Part shown: positions 24,411-33,121 of the stretch, piece by piece | Position numbering within the stretch: the first letter of the stretch is position 1 | Layout: each line of letters opens with the position of its first letter | Assembly (NCBI GenBank): GCA_021325435.1 | Contig: JAJPHE010000139.1 | Location: 1-56,757 of the forward strand | Length of the DNA: 56,757 bases | Origin: Actinomycetota bacterium | Lineage (GTDB): Bacteria > Actinomycetota > Acidimicrobiia > Acidimicrobiales > JAJPHE01 | Reading direction: 5' to 3' | Notes under the pieces: generated by a model | What the model was told of the DNA's origin: nothing | Database searches by the model: none | Seen by the model: the letters and a program-made list of their open reading frames with translations, nothing else | Program-made: the position numbers and the translations under genes

Positions 24411-25801
24411 TGGGCCGCCGCTGGCGGCTGTCGGTGCGCTCCACCTCCACCGTCGTGGCCGTGCTCGTCGTTTCCGGCGCCCTCACCGTCGGTTCCCTCG
24501 GCCTGCTGCACCTGCTACGCGACTCGTTGCGCGGCAGCGCCGAGGACGCCGCCCGCCTGCAGGCCGCCGGCCTCGCCGACCTGGTGCAGCGGGGCGTCGT
24601 CACCTCGCCCCTTCCGGCTCCCCGCGGGGACGGCGTCGCCCAACTGGTCTCGCCGGCCGGCGCGGTGCTGGCATCGAGCGCCCCCGGCCCCCAGCGACCG
24701 GTGGTAGGGCTCCGCCCCGCCGCCGGGCGGAGCCAGGTGGTGGAGGTGCGCAGCATCCCGGTCGACGACGAGACCCCGCTGCGCGAGCCCCACGACGACG
24801 ACCGCTTCCCCTACACAGTGGTGGCGATCGGGGTGGGGGGGCCGGCGCGGGGGTCGACCATCCTCGTGGCCGTGTCGCTGGAAGCGGCGGAGAGCTCCAC
24901 CGGCACCGTGGGGGCCGCCCTCGCCGCCGGCCTGCCCGTGCTCGTACTGCTGGTCGGGGCCACGGTGTGGTGGCTGACGGGGCGCTCGCTGCGCCCGGTG
25001 GAGGCCATCCGGGCCCAGGTGGCCGACATCTCGGCCGGCGACCTCCATCTCAGGGTGCCGGAGCCGGCGTCGTCCGACGAGATCGCCCGCCTGGCCCGCA
25101 CCATGAACGGGATGCTCGACCGGCTGGAGCGGGCCGCCGAGCGCCAGCGGCAGTTTGTCGCCGACGCCTCCCACGAGCTGCGCAGCCCGGTGGCGACCGC
25201 CCGCACCCTGCTCGAGGTCGGATTGGCGTCACCGAACGTCGACTGGCCCACCACCGCCGCCGACGTTCTCGCCGAGACCGGCCGCATGGAGCGGATCGTG
25301 GATGACCTGCTCCTGCTGGCCCGGGCCGACGAGGGGACCTTGCGGATAGGGGAGAGGACGGTCGACCTCGACGAGGTGGTGCTGGAAGAGGCCCGCCGGC
25401 TGCGGGCCCGCGGGCGGGTGGCGGTGGACACCCGGCTGGTGTCGGTGGGCCGGGTGGTCGGCGACGAGAGCCAGCTGGGACGGGTGGTGCGCAACCTGGC
25501 CGAGAACGCCGAACGCCACGCCGCCGCCGGCGTGGGCTTCGAGTTGGTGACCGACGACGGGGTCGTGCGGCTGGCGGTGACCGACGACGGGCCGGGCGTG
25601 CCCCCCGAGCACCGTCAAGCCGTCTTCGAGCGCTTCGCCCGCCTCGACGAGGGCCGGGCCCGCCAGGGTGGGGGCGCCGGGCTGGGGCTGGCGATCGTGC
25701 GCGAGCTGGTGACGGCCCATGGCGGGTCGGTGACCGTCGCCGACGCCAACGGCCGGGGGGCCCGCTTCGAGGTGGTGCTGCCGACGGCGGAGGGTCCTTA
25801 G
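24410..25801 (+). CDS. Membrane sensor histidine kinase (HAMP, HisKA, HATPase)
   Basis: A 463-residue kinase. Membrane helices lie at about 12-33 and 170-192, enclosing an extracytoplasmic sensor of about 135 residues with no known fold. A HAMP region follows (SLRPVEAIRAQVADIS). The H-box is FVADASHELRSPVATART. The ATPase shows NLAENAERHA, VTDDGPGVPP and GGGAGLGLAIV. It is translationally coupled to the OmpR-type regulator. Its stop overlaps by four bases the stop of the convergent DoxX-Rieske gene. Confidence 0.9.
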   Translation: MGRRWRLSVRSTSTVVAVLVVSGALTVGSLGLLHLLRDSLRGSAEDAARLQAAGLADLVQRGVVTSPLPAPRGDGVAQLVSPAGAVLASSAPGPQRPVVGLRPAAGRSQVVEVRSIPVDDETPLREPHDDDRFPYTVVAIGVGGPARGSTILVAVSLEAAESSTGTVGAALAAGLPVLVLLVGATVWWLTGRSLRPVEAIRAQVADISAGDLHLRVPEPASSDEIARLARTMNGMLDRLERAAERQRQFVADASHELRSPVATARTLLEVGLASPNVDWPTTAADVLAETGRMERIVDDLLLLARADEGTLRIGERTVDLDEVVLEEARRLRARGRVAVDTRLVSVGRVVGDESQLGRVVRNLAENAERHAAAGVGFELVTDDGVVRLAVTDDGPGVPPEHRQAVFERFARLDEGRARQGGGAGLGLAIVRELVTAHGGSVTVADANGRGARFEVVLPTAEGP

Positions 25802-26919
25802 GACTGCACGTAGAGCTGGCCGTCGGAGCCCTCGGCGATCTTGATCGCCCGCAGGCCGGTCTGGGCCGGGCCCACCTCGACGGCCCCCGACTTGGCGCTG
25901 AACTGCGACCCGTGGCACGGGCAGACCAACACCCCGTCCGACGCCGCGTACTCGACCGTGCAGCCGGCGTGGGGGCAGATGGCGTCGAAGGCCACGAACT
26001 CCCCGCGGGCCGGCTGGATGACCAGGGCGGGGTCGCCGCTGCCGGGGTCCTGGAAGGACGCGGCGCCGCCGGCGGGGACGTCGCGGGCCGGCCCGATGGC
26101 GACCCCGGCGGGCTTGGAACCCGACGATGCCGCCGTGGTGGTGGGCGCCGGCGCCGCCGTGGTCGACGGGGAGGTGCCGGCGCCGGGCCCGAGATTTGGG
26201 GTGGTGGTCGAACGGGCCGCCGGGCCGCCCATGGCCCGGCCGACGGCGGCGACGATCCCCCCGAAGACGAGCGCCCCTGCTCCCACCGCCCCGGCCGTCA
26301 GGCCCTTGAGCACGACGGTCCGGCGGGCGACGTCCTCGGGATCAGGCGCCCGGCGCAGGCCGGCGACCCGGTGGGCCACGAACGCCTCGATGACCGCGTC
26401 GAGGGACCACACGCCGCCCGAGCCGGCGAGGAGGAGGGGCGTCCAGGCGAAGAACCAGACGATGTCGGCGCCGGTGTAATAGGGGTTGGAGTGGAAGCTG
26501 ACGGTGAGGAACAGCCCGAAGGTGATGGCCATGCCGAGCAGGGCGCTGAGCCGGGTCCACAGCCCGAGGAGTGCCCCGAGGCCCACGGCCAACTCGGCGA
26601 AGGCGATGCCGAGGCCGACCAGCGGGCCGAAGTGGGCGAGCACGGCCAGGAGCCGGTGGATGGGGCTGGTGCGCTCGTAGGCGATGATCTGGGCCTGGAT
26701 CGAGGCCGGGCTGGCCGAGTTGAGGAAGTTCTTGTTGGCCAGCTTCTGCAGCCCGGCGAAGCAGAAGGTGATGCCGAGGAAGGCCCGCAGCGGCAACAGG
26801 ATCACCCCCGGCGCGCGCAGCGGATCCGGAGGCAGGGAGAGCGACAGCCACCGGTCCTCGGGCCGGCCGCGGTCGGATCGGGGAGAGGGTCCGGGACGGG
26901 TCATTTGTCGCTGGGCCAT
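25798..26919 (-). CDS. DoxX-like membrane domain fused to a Rieske [2Fe-2S] domain
   Basis: A 373-residue fusion. Residues about 35-180 form four membrane helices of the DoxX/thiosulfate:quinone oxidoreductase small-subunit type (LRAFLGITFCFAGLQKLAN). Another helix near 205-230 is followed by a Thr/Pro/Ala-rich linker (about 235-270). The end is a Rieske domain with ligands Cys315, His317, Cys333 and His336 (CPHAGC, CPCHGSQF) and the disulfide cysteines 320 and 335 that mark high-potential clusters. It probably passes electrons from quinol. A DosR-like box lies upstream, shared with the divergent dehydrogenase, tying it to the cytochrome b operon. Confidence 0.88.
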   Translation of the reverse strand: MAQRQMTRPGPSPRSDRGRPEDRWLSLSLPPDPLRAPGVILLPLRAFLGITFCFAGLQKLANKNFLNSASPASIQAQIIAYERTSPIHRLLAVLAHFGPLVGLGIAFAELAVGLGALLGLWTRLSALLGMAITFGLFLTVSFHSNPYYTGADIVWFFAWTPLLLAGSGGVWSLDAVIEAFVAHRVAGLRRAPDPEDVARRTVVLKGLTAGAVGAGALVFGGIVAAVGRAMGGPAARSTTTPNLGPGAGTSPSTTAAPAPTTTAASSGSKPAGVAIGPARDVPAGGAASFQDPGSGDPALVIQPARGEFVAFDAICPHAGCTVEYAASDGVLVCPCHGSQFSAKSGAVEVGPAQTGLRAIKIAEGSDGQLYVQS

Positions 26920-26949
26920 GGTACGGAGAAGTCTTCCCGGGGGTTCGCC

Positions 26950-26963
26950 GGGGCCAAAGTCCC
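26950..26963 (+). promoter_or_regulatory. DosR-like box between DoxX-Rieske and alcohol dehydrogenase genes
   Basis: GGGGCCAAAGTCCC, read on the other strand GGGACTTTGGCCCC, matches GGGACTTTnGnCCC at every fixed base. It is 31 bases from the DoxX-Rieske start and 47 bases from the dehydrogenase start. Confidence 0.7.
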
Positions 26964-27009
26964 AATCTGAAAGGAGCCTGAAACGGCCTCGCCGCTACCG
27001 TGCGGAGCC

Positions 27010-28023
27010 GTGAAGGCCTGGGAGGTCGGCAGCCCCGGTCCCATCGACACCCGTCCCCTCCGCCTGGTCGAGCGTGACCGGCCCGAGCCCGGCCCCGGCG
27101 AGGCGCTCGTCCGGGTGTCGGCCTGCGGGGTGTGCCGCACCGACCTGCACCTGGCCGAGGGCGACCTGGCGCCCCGCCGGCCCGGCGTCGTGCCCGGCCA
27201 CGAGGTGGTCGGCCGGGTGGTCGCCCTCGGCCCCGGAGCTTCGCGGTTCGCGCTCGGCGAGCGCATCGGCATCGCCTGGCTCCGCTCGACCTGCGGTTCC
27301 TGCCGGTTCTGTCAGCGCGGAGACGAGAACCTGTGCGTGGATCCCCGCTTCACCGGGTGGGACGCCGACGGCGGGTACGCCGATTACGCGGTGGTGCCCG
27401 GGGCCTACGCCTACGCCGTCCCCGACGCTTTCGACGACGTCGAGGCGGCGCCGCTGCTGTGCGCCGGCATCATCGGTTACCGGGCCCTGCGTCGCTCGGG
27501 GCTTCCGCCGGGAGGCCGACTCGGCATCTACGGGTTCGGCGCTTCCGCCCACCTGGCCGCCCAGGTGGCCCTGTACGAGGGGGCCCGGGTCCACGTCCTC
27601 ACCCGCTCGGCCGAGGCGCAGGAGATGGCCCGGCGCATGGGCTGCGCCTCAGCGGGCGGGGCGTCCGACCCGCCCCCGGAAGAGTTGGACGCGGCCATCC
27701 TGTTCGCGCCGGTGGGCACGCTGGTGCCCCCGGTGCTCGAAGCCCTCGACCGGGGCGGGCGCCTCGCCATCGCCGGAATCCACCTCTCTGACATCCCCGC
27801 CCTCGACTACCAGCGCCACCTGTTCGAGGAGCGGGAGGTGGTGAGCGTGACGGCCAACACCAGGGCCGACGGCCAGGAGTTCCTCGAGCTGGCCGCCCGC
27901 ATACCGATCCGGCCGGTGACGACCCGCTACCCGCTCGAGGAGGCCGACCGGGCTCTCTCCGACCTCGCCCACGACCGGGTGAACGGAGCCGCCGTGCTGG
28001 TGGCCGGAGGCCCTGCGGCCTGA
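27010..28023 (+). CDS. Zinc-dependent alcohol dehydrogenase
   Basis: A 337-residue medium-chain dehydrogenase. Catalytic zinc ligands are Cys42 (GVCRTDLH), His64-Glu65 (PGHEVVG) and Cys151; structural zinc ligands are Cys95, 98, 101 and 109 ([15 protein letters not shown]). The nucleotide-binding fold has [10 protein letters not shown] near 178-188. It resembles the AdhA/AdhP group that interconverts primary alcohols and aldehydes with NAD(P)H. The GTG start at 27010 begins MKAWEV. A DosR-like box upstream suggests use in fermentation-like redox balancing under low oxygen. Confidence 0.88.
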   Translation: MKAWEVGSPGPIDTRPLRLVERDRPEPGPGEALVRVSACGVCRTDLHLAEGDLAPRRPGVVPGHEVVGRVVALGPGASRFALGERIGIAWLRSTCGSCRFCQRGDENLCVDPRFTGWDADGGYADYAVVPGAYAYAVPDAFDDVEAAPLLCAGIIGYRALRRSGLPPGGRLGIYGFGASAHLAAQVALYEGARVHVLTRSAEAQEMARRMGCASAGGASDPPPEELDAAILFAPVGTLVPPVLEALDRGGRLAIAGIHLSDIPALDYQRHLFEEREVVSVTANTRADGQEFLELAARIPIRPVTTRYPLEEADRALSDLAHDRVNGAAVLVAGGPAA

Positions 28024-28064
28024 CCGGCTTGCGGACCGGCGCTGGGTCGCCTACGCCTGTTGCC

Positions 28065-28778
28065 GTGCAGGACGCGCTACACCGGCTGCTCGAGGTGCAG
28101 GACCACGACACCGCCCTCGACCAGCTCCGGCACCGCCGCGACCACCATCCCCTGCTACAGGAGCTGGGCGTCGTCGAGGCCCAGCTGTCCGAGATCGGAG
28201 TCCGCCGCCGGGAGGTCCAGGCCACGCTGACCGAGCTGGCCACGCGGCAGTCCGAGCTCGAGGGCCAGGCCGATGCGGCCGGGCAGCGGGTGGCCACCAT
28301 CGAGAAACGGCTGTACTCCGGCGAGGTGGCGGCGGCACGGGACCTGCAGGCCATGTCCGAGGAGGCCGACCACCTGAAGGCCCGCCGCCGCGAGCTGGAG
28401 GACCACGTCCTCGAGGTGATGGAGGAGCGCGAGCCGGTCGACGCCGTGGCGGCCGGCCTGGACGGCGAGATCGCCTCCCTCGAGGCGAGGGCCGCCGAGC
28501 TCAGAGCTGCGCTCAACCGGGCGGTGGCCGAGATCGAGGAGGAGATCACCACGCAGCTCGCTGCCCGCGACGTGTCGGGCATACCCGAGGACCTGCTGGC
28601 CCGCTACGAGCGGCTCCGCCAGCGTCTTGGGGGGACCGGCATCGCCCGCCTCGAGCACGGCACCTGCCAGGGCTGCCACCTGACCCTGTCGGCTACCGAG
28701 CTCGACCAGATCCGCCGGGCCGCCCCCGACACCGTGGTGACCTGCGAGCAGTGCGGCCGCATCCTGGTGCGCGATTGA
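28065..28778 (+). CDS. Coiled-coil protein with C-terminal C4 zinc ribbon
   Basis: About 237 residues. The N-terminal two thirds are heptad-like and Glu/Arg/Leu-rich (coiled coil); the end has two CxxC pairs, TCQGCHLTLS and TCEQCGRIL, forming a zinc ribbon (zf-RING_7 type). Such proteins are common and often sit beside YggT- or RNase H-type genes; function is poorly defined, with nucleic-acid-related roles proposed. GTG 28065 (MQDALHRLLEVQ) fits family starts better than TTG 28029. The end overlaps the TTG of the following phosphatase by four bases. Confidence 0.8.
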   Translation: MQDALHRLLEVQDHDTALDQLRHRRDHHPLLQELGVVEAQLSEIGVRRREVQATLTELATRQSELEGQADAAGQRVATIEKRLYSGEVAAARDLQAMSEEADHLKARRRELEDHVLEVMEEREPVDAVAAGLDGEIASLEARAAELRAALNRAVAEIEEEITTQLAARDVSGIPEDLLARYERLRQRLGGTGIARLEHGTCQGCHLTLSATELDQIRRAAPDTVVTCEQCGRILVRD

Positions 28779-29359
28779 TCATCCTCCTGCGCCACGGCCA
28801 GACGGCGGCCAACGCGTCGGGGCTGCTGCTGGGGCGGGCCGATCCGCCCCTCACCGAACTCGGCGAACGCCAGGCCCGGGCCGCCCGGGCCGCCGTGGGC
28901 CGGCCGGCGAGGCTCATCGCCAGCCCGCTGGGCCGGGCGGTGGCCACGGCCGAGGCGCTGGGCCTCGAAGTGCCGGTCGAGGTCGACGACCGCTGGATCG
29001 AGCTCGACTACGGCGAGTACGACGGGCGCCCGCTGGCCGAGGTGCCCACTGAGATGTGGGACGCCTGGCGGCGCAACAACGACTACACGCCCCCCGGGGG
29101 GGAGTCGATGACCGATCTGGGCCGCCGGGTGCGCGCCGCGTGCGACGACCTGGCCACCCTGGCGTCCACCGAGGACGTGGTCGTCGTCAGCCACGTGTCG
29201 CCGATCAAAGCGGCGGTGGCCTGGGCGCTCGGCGTCGGCGACGAGGTGGCGTGGCGGATGTTCCTCGGCGTGGCGTCGATCACCCGCATCGCCATCGGCC
29301 CGCGGGGACCCAGTCTCCGCTCCTACAACGAGGCCCACCACCTCGACAGGCTCACCTAG
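28775..29359 (+). CDS. Histidine phosphatase (phosphoglycerate mutase-like)
   Basis: A 194-residue branch-1 histidine phosphatase. LLRHGQTAANASG holds the phosphorylated His; ASPLGRAVATAEAL, LDYGEYDGRP and the second His in VVSHVSP complete the active site. In actinobacteria this gene often follows the zinc-ribbon protein gene, sometimes fused to RNase H as an alpha-ribazole phosphatase-like enzyme. TTG 28775 (MIILLRHG) overlaps the previous stop and gives the family's normal start. Substrate is not predictable. Confidence 0.88.
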   Translation: MIILLRHGQTAANASGLLLGRADPPLTELGERQARAARAAVGRPARLIASPLGRAVATAEALGLEVPVEVDDRWIELDYGEYDGRPLAEVPTEMWDAWRRNNDYTPPGGESMTDLGRRVRAACDDLATLASTEDVVVVSHVSPIKAAVAWALGVGDEVAWRMFLGVASITRIAIGPRGPSLRSYNEAHHLDRLT

Positions 29360-29496
29360 GCCGGCTGCGGATCCGGGATCGGCGGCTGGCCCGGCATCGG
29401 GACGTCGGGATTCGGATCGAGCGGCGGCGGTGGCGGGTCCAGCGGCGACGGGTCGGGCCCCGGGATGGGGCTCGGGGTGGGGCTGGGAACCGTCAT
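29356..29496 (-). CDS. 46-aa proline-rich micro-protein
   Basis: ATG 29496 has GAGGAG five bases upstream. The 46-residue product is about half proline with Asp, Pro and Ser repeats, of the form PSPTPSPIPGPDPSP. No signal peptide or helix is visible. The stop overlaps the phosphatase stop on the other strand. A longer frame from 29706 exists but lacks coding character, so the short version is called. Function unknown; it may be a binding or linker peptide. Confidence 0.55.
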   Translation of the reverse strand: MTVPSPTPSPIPGPDPSPLDPPPPPLDPNPDVPMPGQPPIPDPQPA

Positions 29497-29800
29497 GGCA
29501 GCTCCTCGCTGGTGGTTGGACCATGGGTATGTACCCAAGTCGTCGGGAGCATGCCCAGCCGGGGGGCGGGGACAGTCGATCCGAGCACAGCCGTCAGGTC
29601 GGTGAGCCGGCGCGACCCTCATGGCGCGCCGTACCCCGATTACTAGGCGGTCGCGCCCGCACTTGGTTCGCAGGTTCTCACCGACCGCCTCACATCCCCA
29701 TCCCAACAGCCGATAAACAGCCCGTGCGGAGACGGGGGCACATCAGCTCGTCCGAGGCGCGCCAGTCCGGACGTCGATCCTCTACCGACAGGGCGCGCCC
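29497..29800. other. Intergenic region between micro-protein and hybrid kinase
   Basis: About 300 bases without a convincing gene. It contains the inverted repeat TGGGTATGTACCCA (29524-29537), a possible operator near the micro-protein promoter, and a complementary pair GGCGGTC/GACCGCC about 40 bases apart near 29645-29692 that could form a hairpin in the kinase leader. Confidence 0.4.
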
Positions 29801-32800
29801 GTGACGGAAGCCGTCAATCAGGATCAAGAGCTCGAACCGGTCGAAGAGCACCCGGTGGGGCGCCGGCACATGCCGGCGCGTCTGGCCGCCCTGATCTTCG
29901 TCGCCATAACCGCGGCGTGGCTGTTCGGGGTCGAACTGCTGGCTCACTTCCTGGCGGAGCCCCGCCACCACAGCGCCGCCTACTCGGCGGCTGGCTGGTT
30001 GCTGGTGGCGGTAACCGGCGGGGCGCTGGCGGTGGTCCTCTTCCGGCGACTGGAGAACGAACGCCGATCGAGGTCGTCGCTGGGCGCCATGGACGACATC
30101 CTGCGCTCCATCCAAGTCGTCACCGAGCCCAGCCTGGCCCTGCTGTCGCTGAACAAGCTGCTCGACGAGCTGCTGGCCCGGGTGATCACCGTCCTCGGCG
30201 TGAACGTAGCCACCATCTTCCTGCTCAGCCAGGACAGCCAGCGCCTCGAGGTCAAAGCCTGCGCCGGCTACGACGAGCTTTCGCCCCTGGGGCCGGACGT
30301 GAGGATCGGGGAGGGCGTAGCCGGCCAGGTGGCGGCGACGGCCGAGCCGGTGATCGCCGAGTCGATGTCGACTACCTATGCCGGGCACGTCCCGGGGATC
30401 TCGTCTGTGATGGCTGCCCCGTTGACCGTCGAAGGCGGCGTCATGGGCGTCCTCGAGCTCGGGTCGCGCTCGAAGCGGGGCTTCTCCGAGCATGATCTCC
30501 GGCTTTTGCGGATGGTTGCCGACCGGGTCGCCGCCGCCGTCGAGCGGGCCCGCCTGGACGAGTCACAGCGCCGGGCCCACCTGGCCGCCGAGCGGGCCCG
30601 CGAGCAGCTGGCCCTGCTCTCGCAGGCCGGGGAGGTCCTGGCCGTCGCCCTCGACGACTACCAGCCGGCCCTCACCTCTCTGGGCAAGGTGGTGGTGCCG
30701 GCCTTCGCCGACTGGTTCGCCGTCGATGTCGCCGACACCGACGACCTGCAACTGCGCCGGGCCGTGTCGGTCACCGTCCAGCACGGCCAGGGCGAGCGCC
30801 TCGACCGGATCCGGTGGAGCGACCCGGAGTGGAACCGACTGATCGAGATGGTCCGCACCCAGGGCGAGACCGAGCTGATGTTCGAGGGCCCCTTCGACCG
30901 CGGCGGTCGGCACCATCCGATCCTCGGCCAGCTCGGTTTCCAGTGCCTGATGCTGGTGCCCCTGCGGGTGCACGGCGATTCCTTCGGCGTGTTGGCCTTC
31001 GCCATTGGCGCCGGCCGCCGGGGATACCGCCCGAGCGACATGGCCACGGCCGAGGCCGTCTCCCAGCGGGTGGGGATCGCGGTCGAGCGCGTGCTCCTGT
31101 ACCGCGAGGCCCAGCAGGCCGAGCGCTCCGCCATCGAGCACGCCGCCCAGCTGCGCCGGATGATGGAGGCGTCGCTCGCCGTCAACGGCCCCCCCAGCGA
31201 GAACGAGGTGCTCCGCGTGCTCGCCGAGCAGGCCCGGTGGGTCATGCAGGCCGAGCGGGCGGTGGTGGCGGCGGCCGGTCCGGACGGCGAGCTGCTCCTG
31301 GCCGTGACTCCGGCTCCTGCTCGGGCGCCGTCGAATCTCCAGTACACCGGCATCGAAGAGCTTCTCCGGTCCGGCAACCGGGCCATCCGGGGAGGGGCTG
31401 CCGACGCCGCCCGCTCCGGTCTGCGCATGCCGAACGACCACTGGCTGGCCGCCCCCCTTAACGACTCGGCCGGCGGCTACCTGGGCAGCATCGTCCTCGT
31501 CGGAGGCCCCGAGGACGGTTTCAGCGCCGAGGACGAGTCGATTCTCGTATCCATGGCCCAGATGGGGTCGGTGGCGGTGGAGAACGCCCGCCTCTACCAG
31601 GCCGTCCAGGCCAACGGCCAACGCCTCTCGACCCTGATGGAATCCGCCCCCTTGGCCATCATCGAGCTGGACCTCGAGGGCAACTCGCGATGGTGGAACC
31701 GGGCGGCTCGGAATCTCTTCGGCTGGCCCGAGCCGGGCCAGAAGGGCCTGCGGCCGCCGCCCCTCGACTACGAGGTGGCCGAGCGGCTGAGCCAGCTCTG
31801 GTACCGGGCGGTGCGCGGTCAGGAGACCCTGGGCGTCGAGGTGGAGGTCCACCGGGCCAGCGACAAGCCCGAGCTGCACCTTTCCATCTCGACGGCGCCG
31901 ATGAGGGCCGACGACGGGTCGGTCACGGGCATCATGGCCCTGGTCGAGGACATCACCGAGCGCAAGAGGCTGCAGGACCAGTTCCACCAGGCCGAGCGGT
32001 TGGACGCCATGGGCCGCCTCGCCGGTGGGGTCGCCCACGACTTCAACAACCTGCTGACCGTCATACTCGGCTACACCGACGTCCTGCTCCGCCGGCTGGA
32101 CGATGCCGACCCCCAGCGCAACGAGCTGGAGGCCATCCGCCGCGCCGGCAAGCGGGCCGCTGTTCTCACCGCCCAGCTCCTGGCCGTCGGCCGCCGGGAG
32201 ATGGTCAATCCCGAGGTGTTGGAGCCCGCCAAGGTGGTGGCCAGCATGGAGCCCATGCTGCGCAGCGTCATGGGCGGTGACGTCGAGCTCCGGCTGGATC
32301 TCCCCCACAACGCCGGTCAGGTCCTGGTCGACCCCTCCCAGATGGAGCGGGCCATCCTCAACCTGGCCATCAACGCCCGTGACGCCATGCCCGACGGGGG
32401 GTCTCTCACCGTTTCGGTCAGTCGAGAGCGGGTGCGCGACGACCTGCTGCCGATCGGAGCCATCAAGCCCGGGACCTACGTCGCCGTGGCGGTGACGGAC
32501 ACGGGCCATGGCATGACCCCCGAGATCCTCGAGCACTGCTTTGAGCCGTTCTTCACCACCAAGGAGAAGAGCAAGGGCACCGGACTGGGCCTGGCCGCCG
32601 TGCACGGCATCGTCACCCAGGCGGGAGGCCAGGTGACCGCCCACAGCGTGCCGGGCGCCGGCACGACATTCCGGTTCCTCTTCCCGGCGGTCAACACGGA
32701 GGCCTCCGAGCGGGTCGAGGAGGAAGGCAGCGACGACTTTCAGGCGACCGGCACCGTGCTGGTGGTGGAGGACGAAGACGAGCTCCGGGGTCTGGTCTGC

Positions 32801-33121
32801 GGCGAGCTCGAGTGGCGGGGCTACCGGGTCCTCGAGGCGGCCGACGGGGAGGCCGGTCTCAGCGTCGCCCAGAAGCACCGGAGCGAGATCGACCTGCTCG
32901 TCACCGACGTCGTCATGCCCCGCATGAGCGGCCCGGAGCTGGCCAAGCAGCTGCCGGAGATACCGGTCCTGTTCATTTCCGGGTACAGCGGGGACGAGAA
33001 GCTGGCCAACGGCCGTCTTCCGGCCGGCGCTGACCTGCTGCCCAAGCCCTTCCCGCCGGCCGAGCTAGCCCGCCGGGTGGCCGACGCCCTCGAGCGGGCC
33101 GGTCAGGGCTCGAAGCGGTAG
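29801..33121 (+). CDS. Membrane-anchored hybrid histidine kinase (GAF x3, PAS, HisKA, HATPase, REC)
   Basis: An 1106-residue sensor. Two membrane helices lie at about 28-50 and 62-82. GAF-like domains occupy about 110-250, 270-445 and 455-605; a PAS domain follows (about 610-725, ending VEDITERKRLQDQF). The H-box is GGVAHDFNNLLTVI, the ATPase has NLAINARDAMPDGG and GTGLGLAAVHG. The C-terminal receiver has VVEDEDELRG and phospho-Asp in LLVTDVVMPRMSG. The layout suits a multi-input hub. Its last 19 bases overlap the OmpR-type regulator gene on the opposite strand. Confidence 0.9.
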   Translation: MTEAVNQDQELEPVEEHPVGRRHMPARLAALIFVAITAAWLFGVELLAHFLAEPRHHSAAYSAAGWLLVAVTGGALAVVLFRRLENERRSRSSLGAMDDILRSIQVVTEPSLALLSLNKLLDELLARVITVLGVNVATIFLLSQDSQRLEVKACAGYDELSPLGPDVRIGEGVAGQVAATAEPVIAESMSTTYAGHVPGISSVMAAPLTVEGGVMGVLELGSRSKRGFSEHDLRLLRMVADRVAAAVERARLDESQRRAHLAAERAREQLALLSQAGEVLAVALDDYQPALTSLGKVVVPAFADWFAVDVADTDDLQLRRAVSVTVQHGQGERLDRIRWSDPEWNRLIEMVRTQGETELMFEGPFDRGGRHHPILGQLGFQCLMLVPLRVHGDSFGVLAFAIGAGRRGYRPSDMATAEAVSQRVGIAVERVLLYREAQQAERSAIEHAAQLRRMMEASLAVNGPPSENEVLRVLAEQARWVMQAERAVVAAAGPDGELLLAVTPAPARAPSNLQYTGIEELLRSGNRAIRGGAADAARSGLRMPNDHWLAAPLNDSAGGYLGSIVLVGGPEDGFSAEDESILVSMAQMGSVAVENARLYQAVQANGQRLSTLMESAPLAIIELDLEGNSRWWNRAARNLFGWPEPGQKGLRPPPLDYEVAERLSQLWYRAVRGQETLGVEVEVHRASDKPELHLSISTAPMRADDGSVTGIMALVEDITERKRLQDQFHQAERLDAMGRLAGGVAHDFNNLLTVILGYTDVLLRRLDDADPQRNELEAIRRAGKRAAVLTAQLLAVGRREMVNPEVLEPAKVVASMEPMLRSVMGGDVELRLDLPHNAGQVLVDPSQMERAILNLAINARDAMPDGGSLTVSVSRERVRDDLLPIGAIKPGTYVAVAVTDTGHGMTPEILEHCFEPFFTTKEKSKGTGLGLAAVHGIVTQAGGQVTAHSVPGAGTTFRFLFPAVNTEASERVEEEGSDDFQATGTVLVVEDEDELRGLVCGELEWRGYRVLEAADGEAGLSVAQKHRSEIDLLVTDVVMPRMSGPELAKQLPEIPVLFISGYSGDEKLANGRLPAGADLLPKPFPPAELARRVADALERAGQGSKR

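Noticed and set aside
30563-32878. Long minus-strand open frame (771 codons) opposite the hybrid kinase
   Set aside because: Antisense to a well-defined multi-domain kinase; composition typical of shadow frames.
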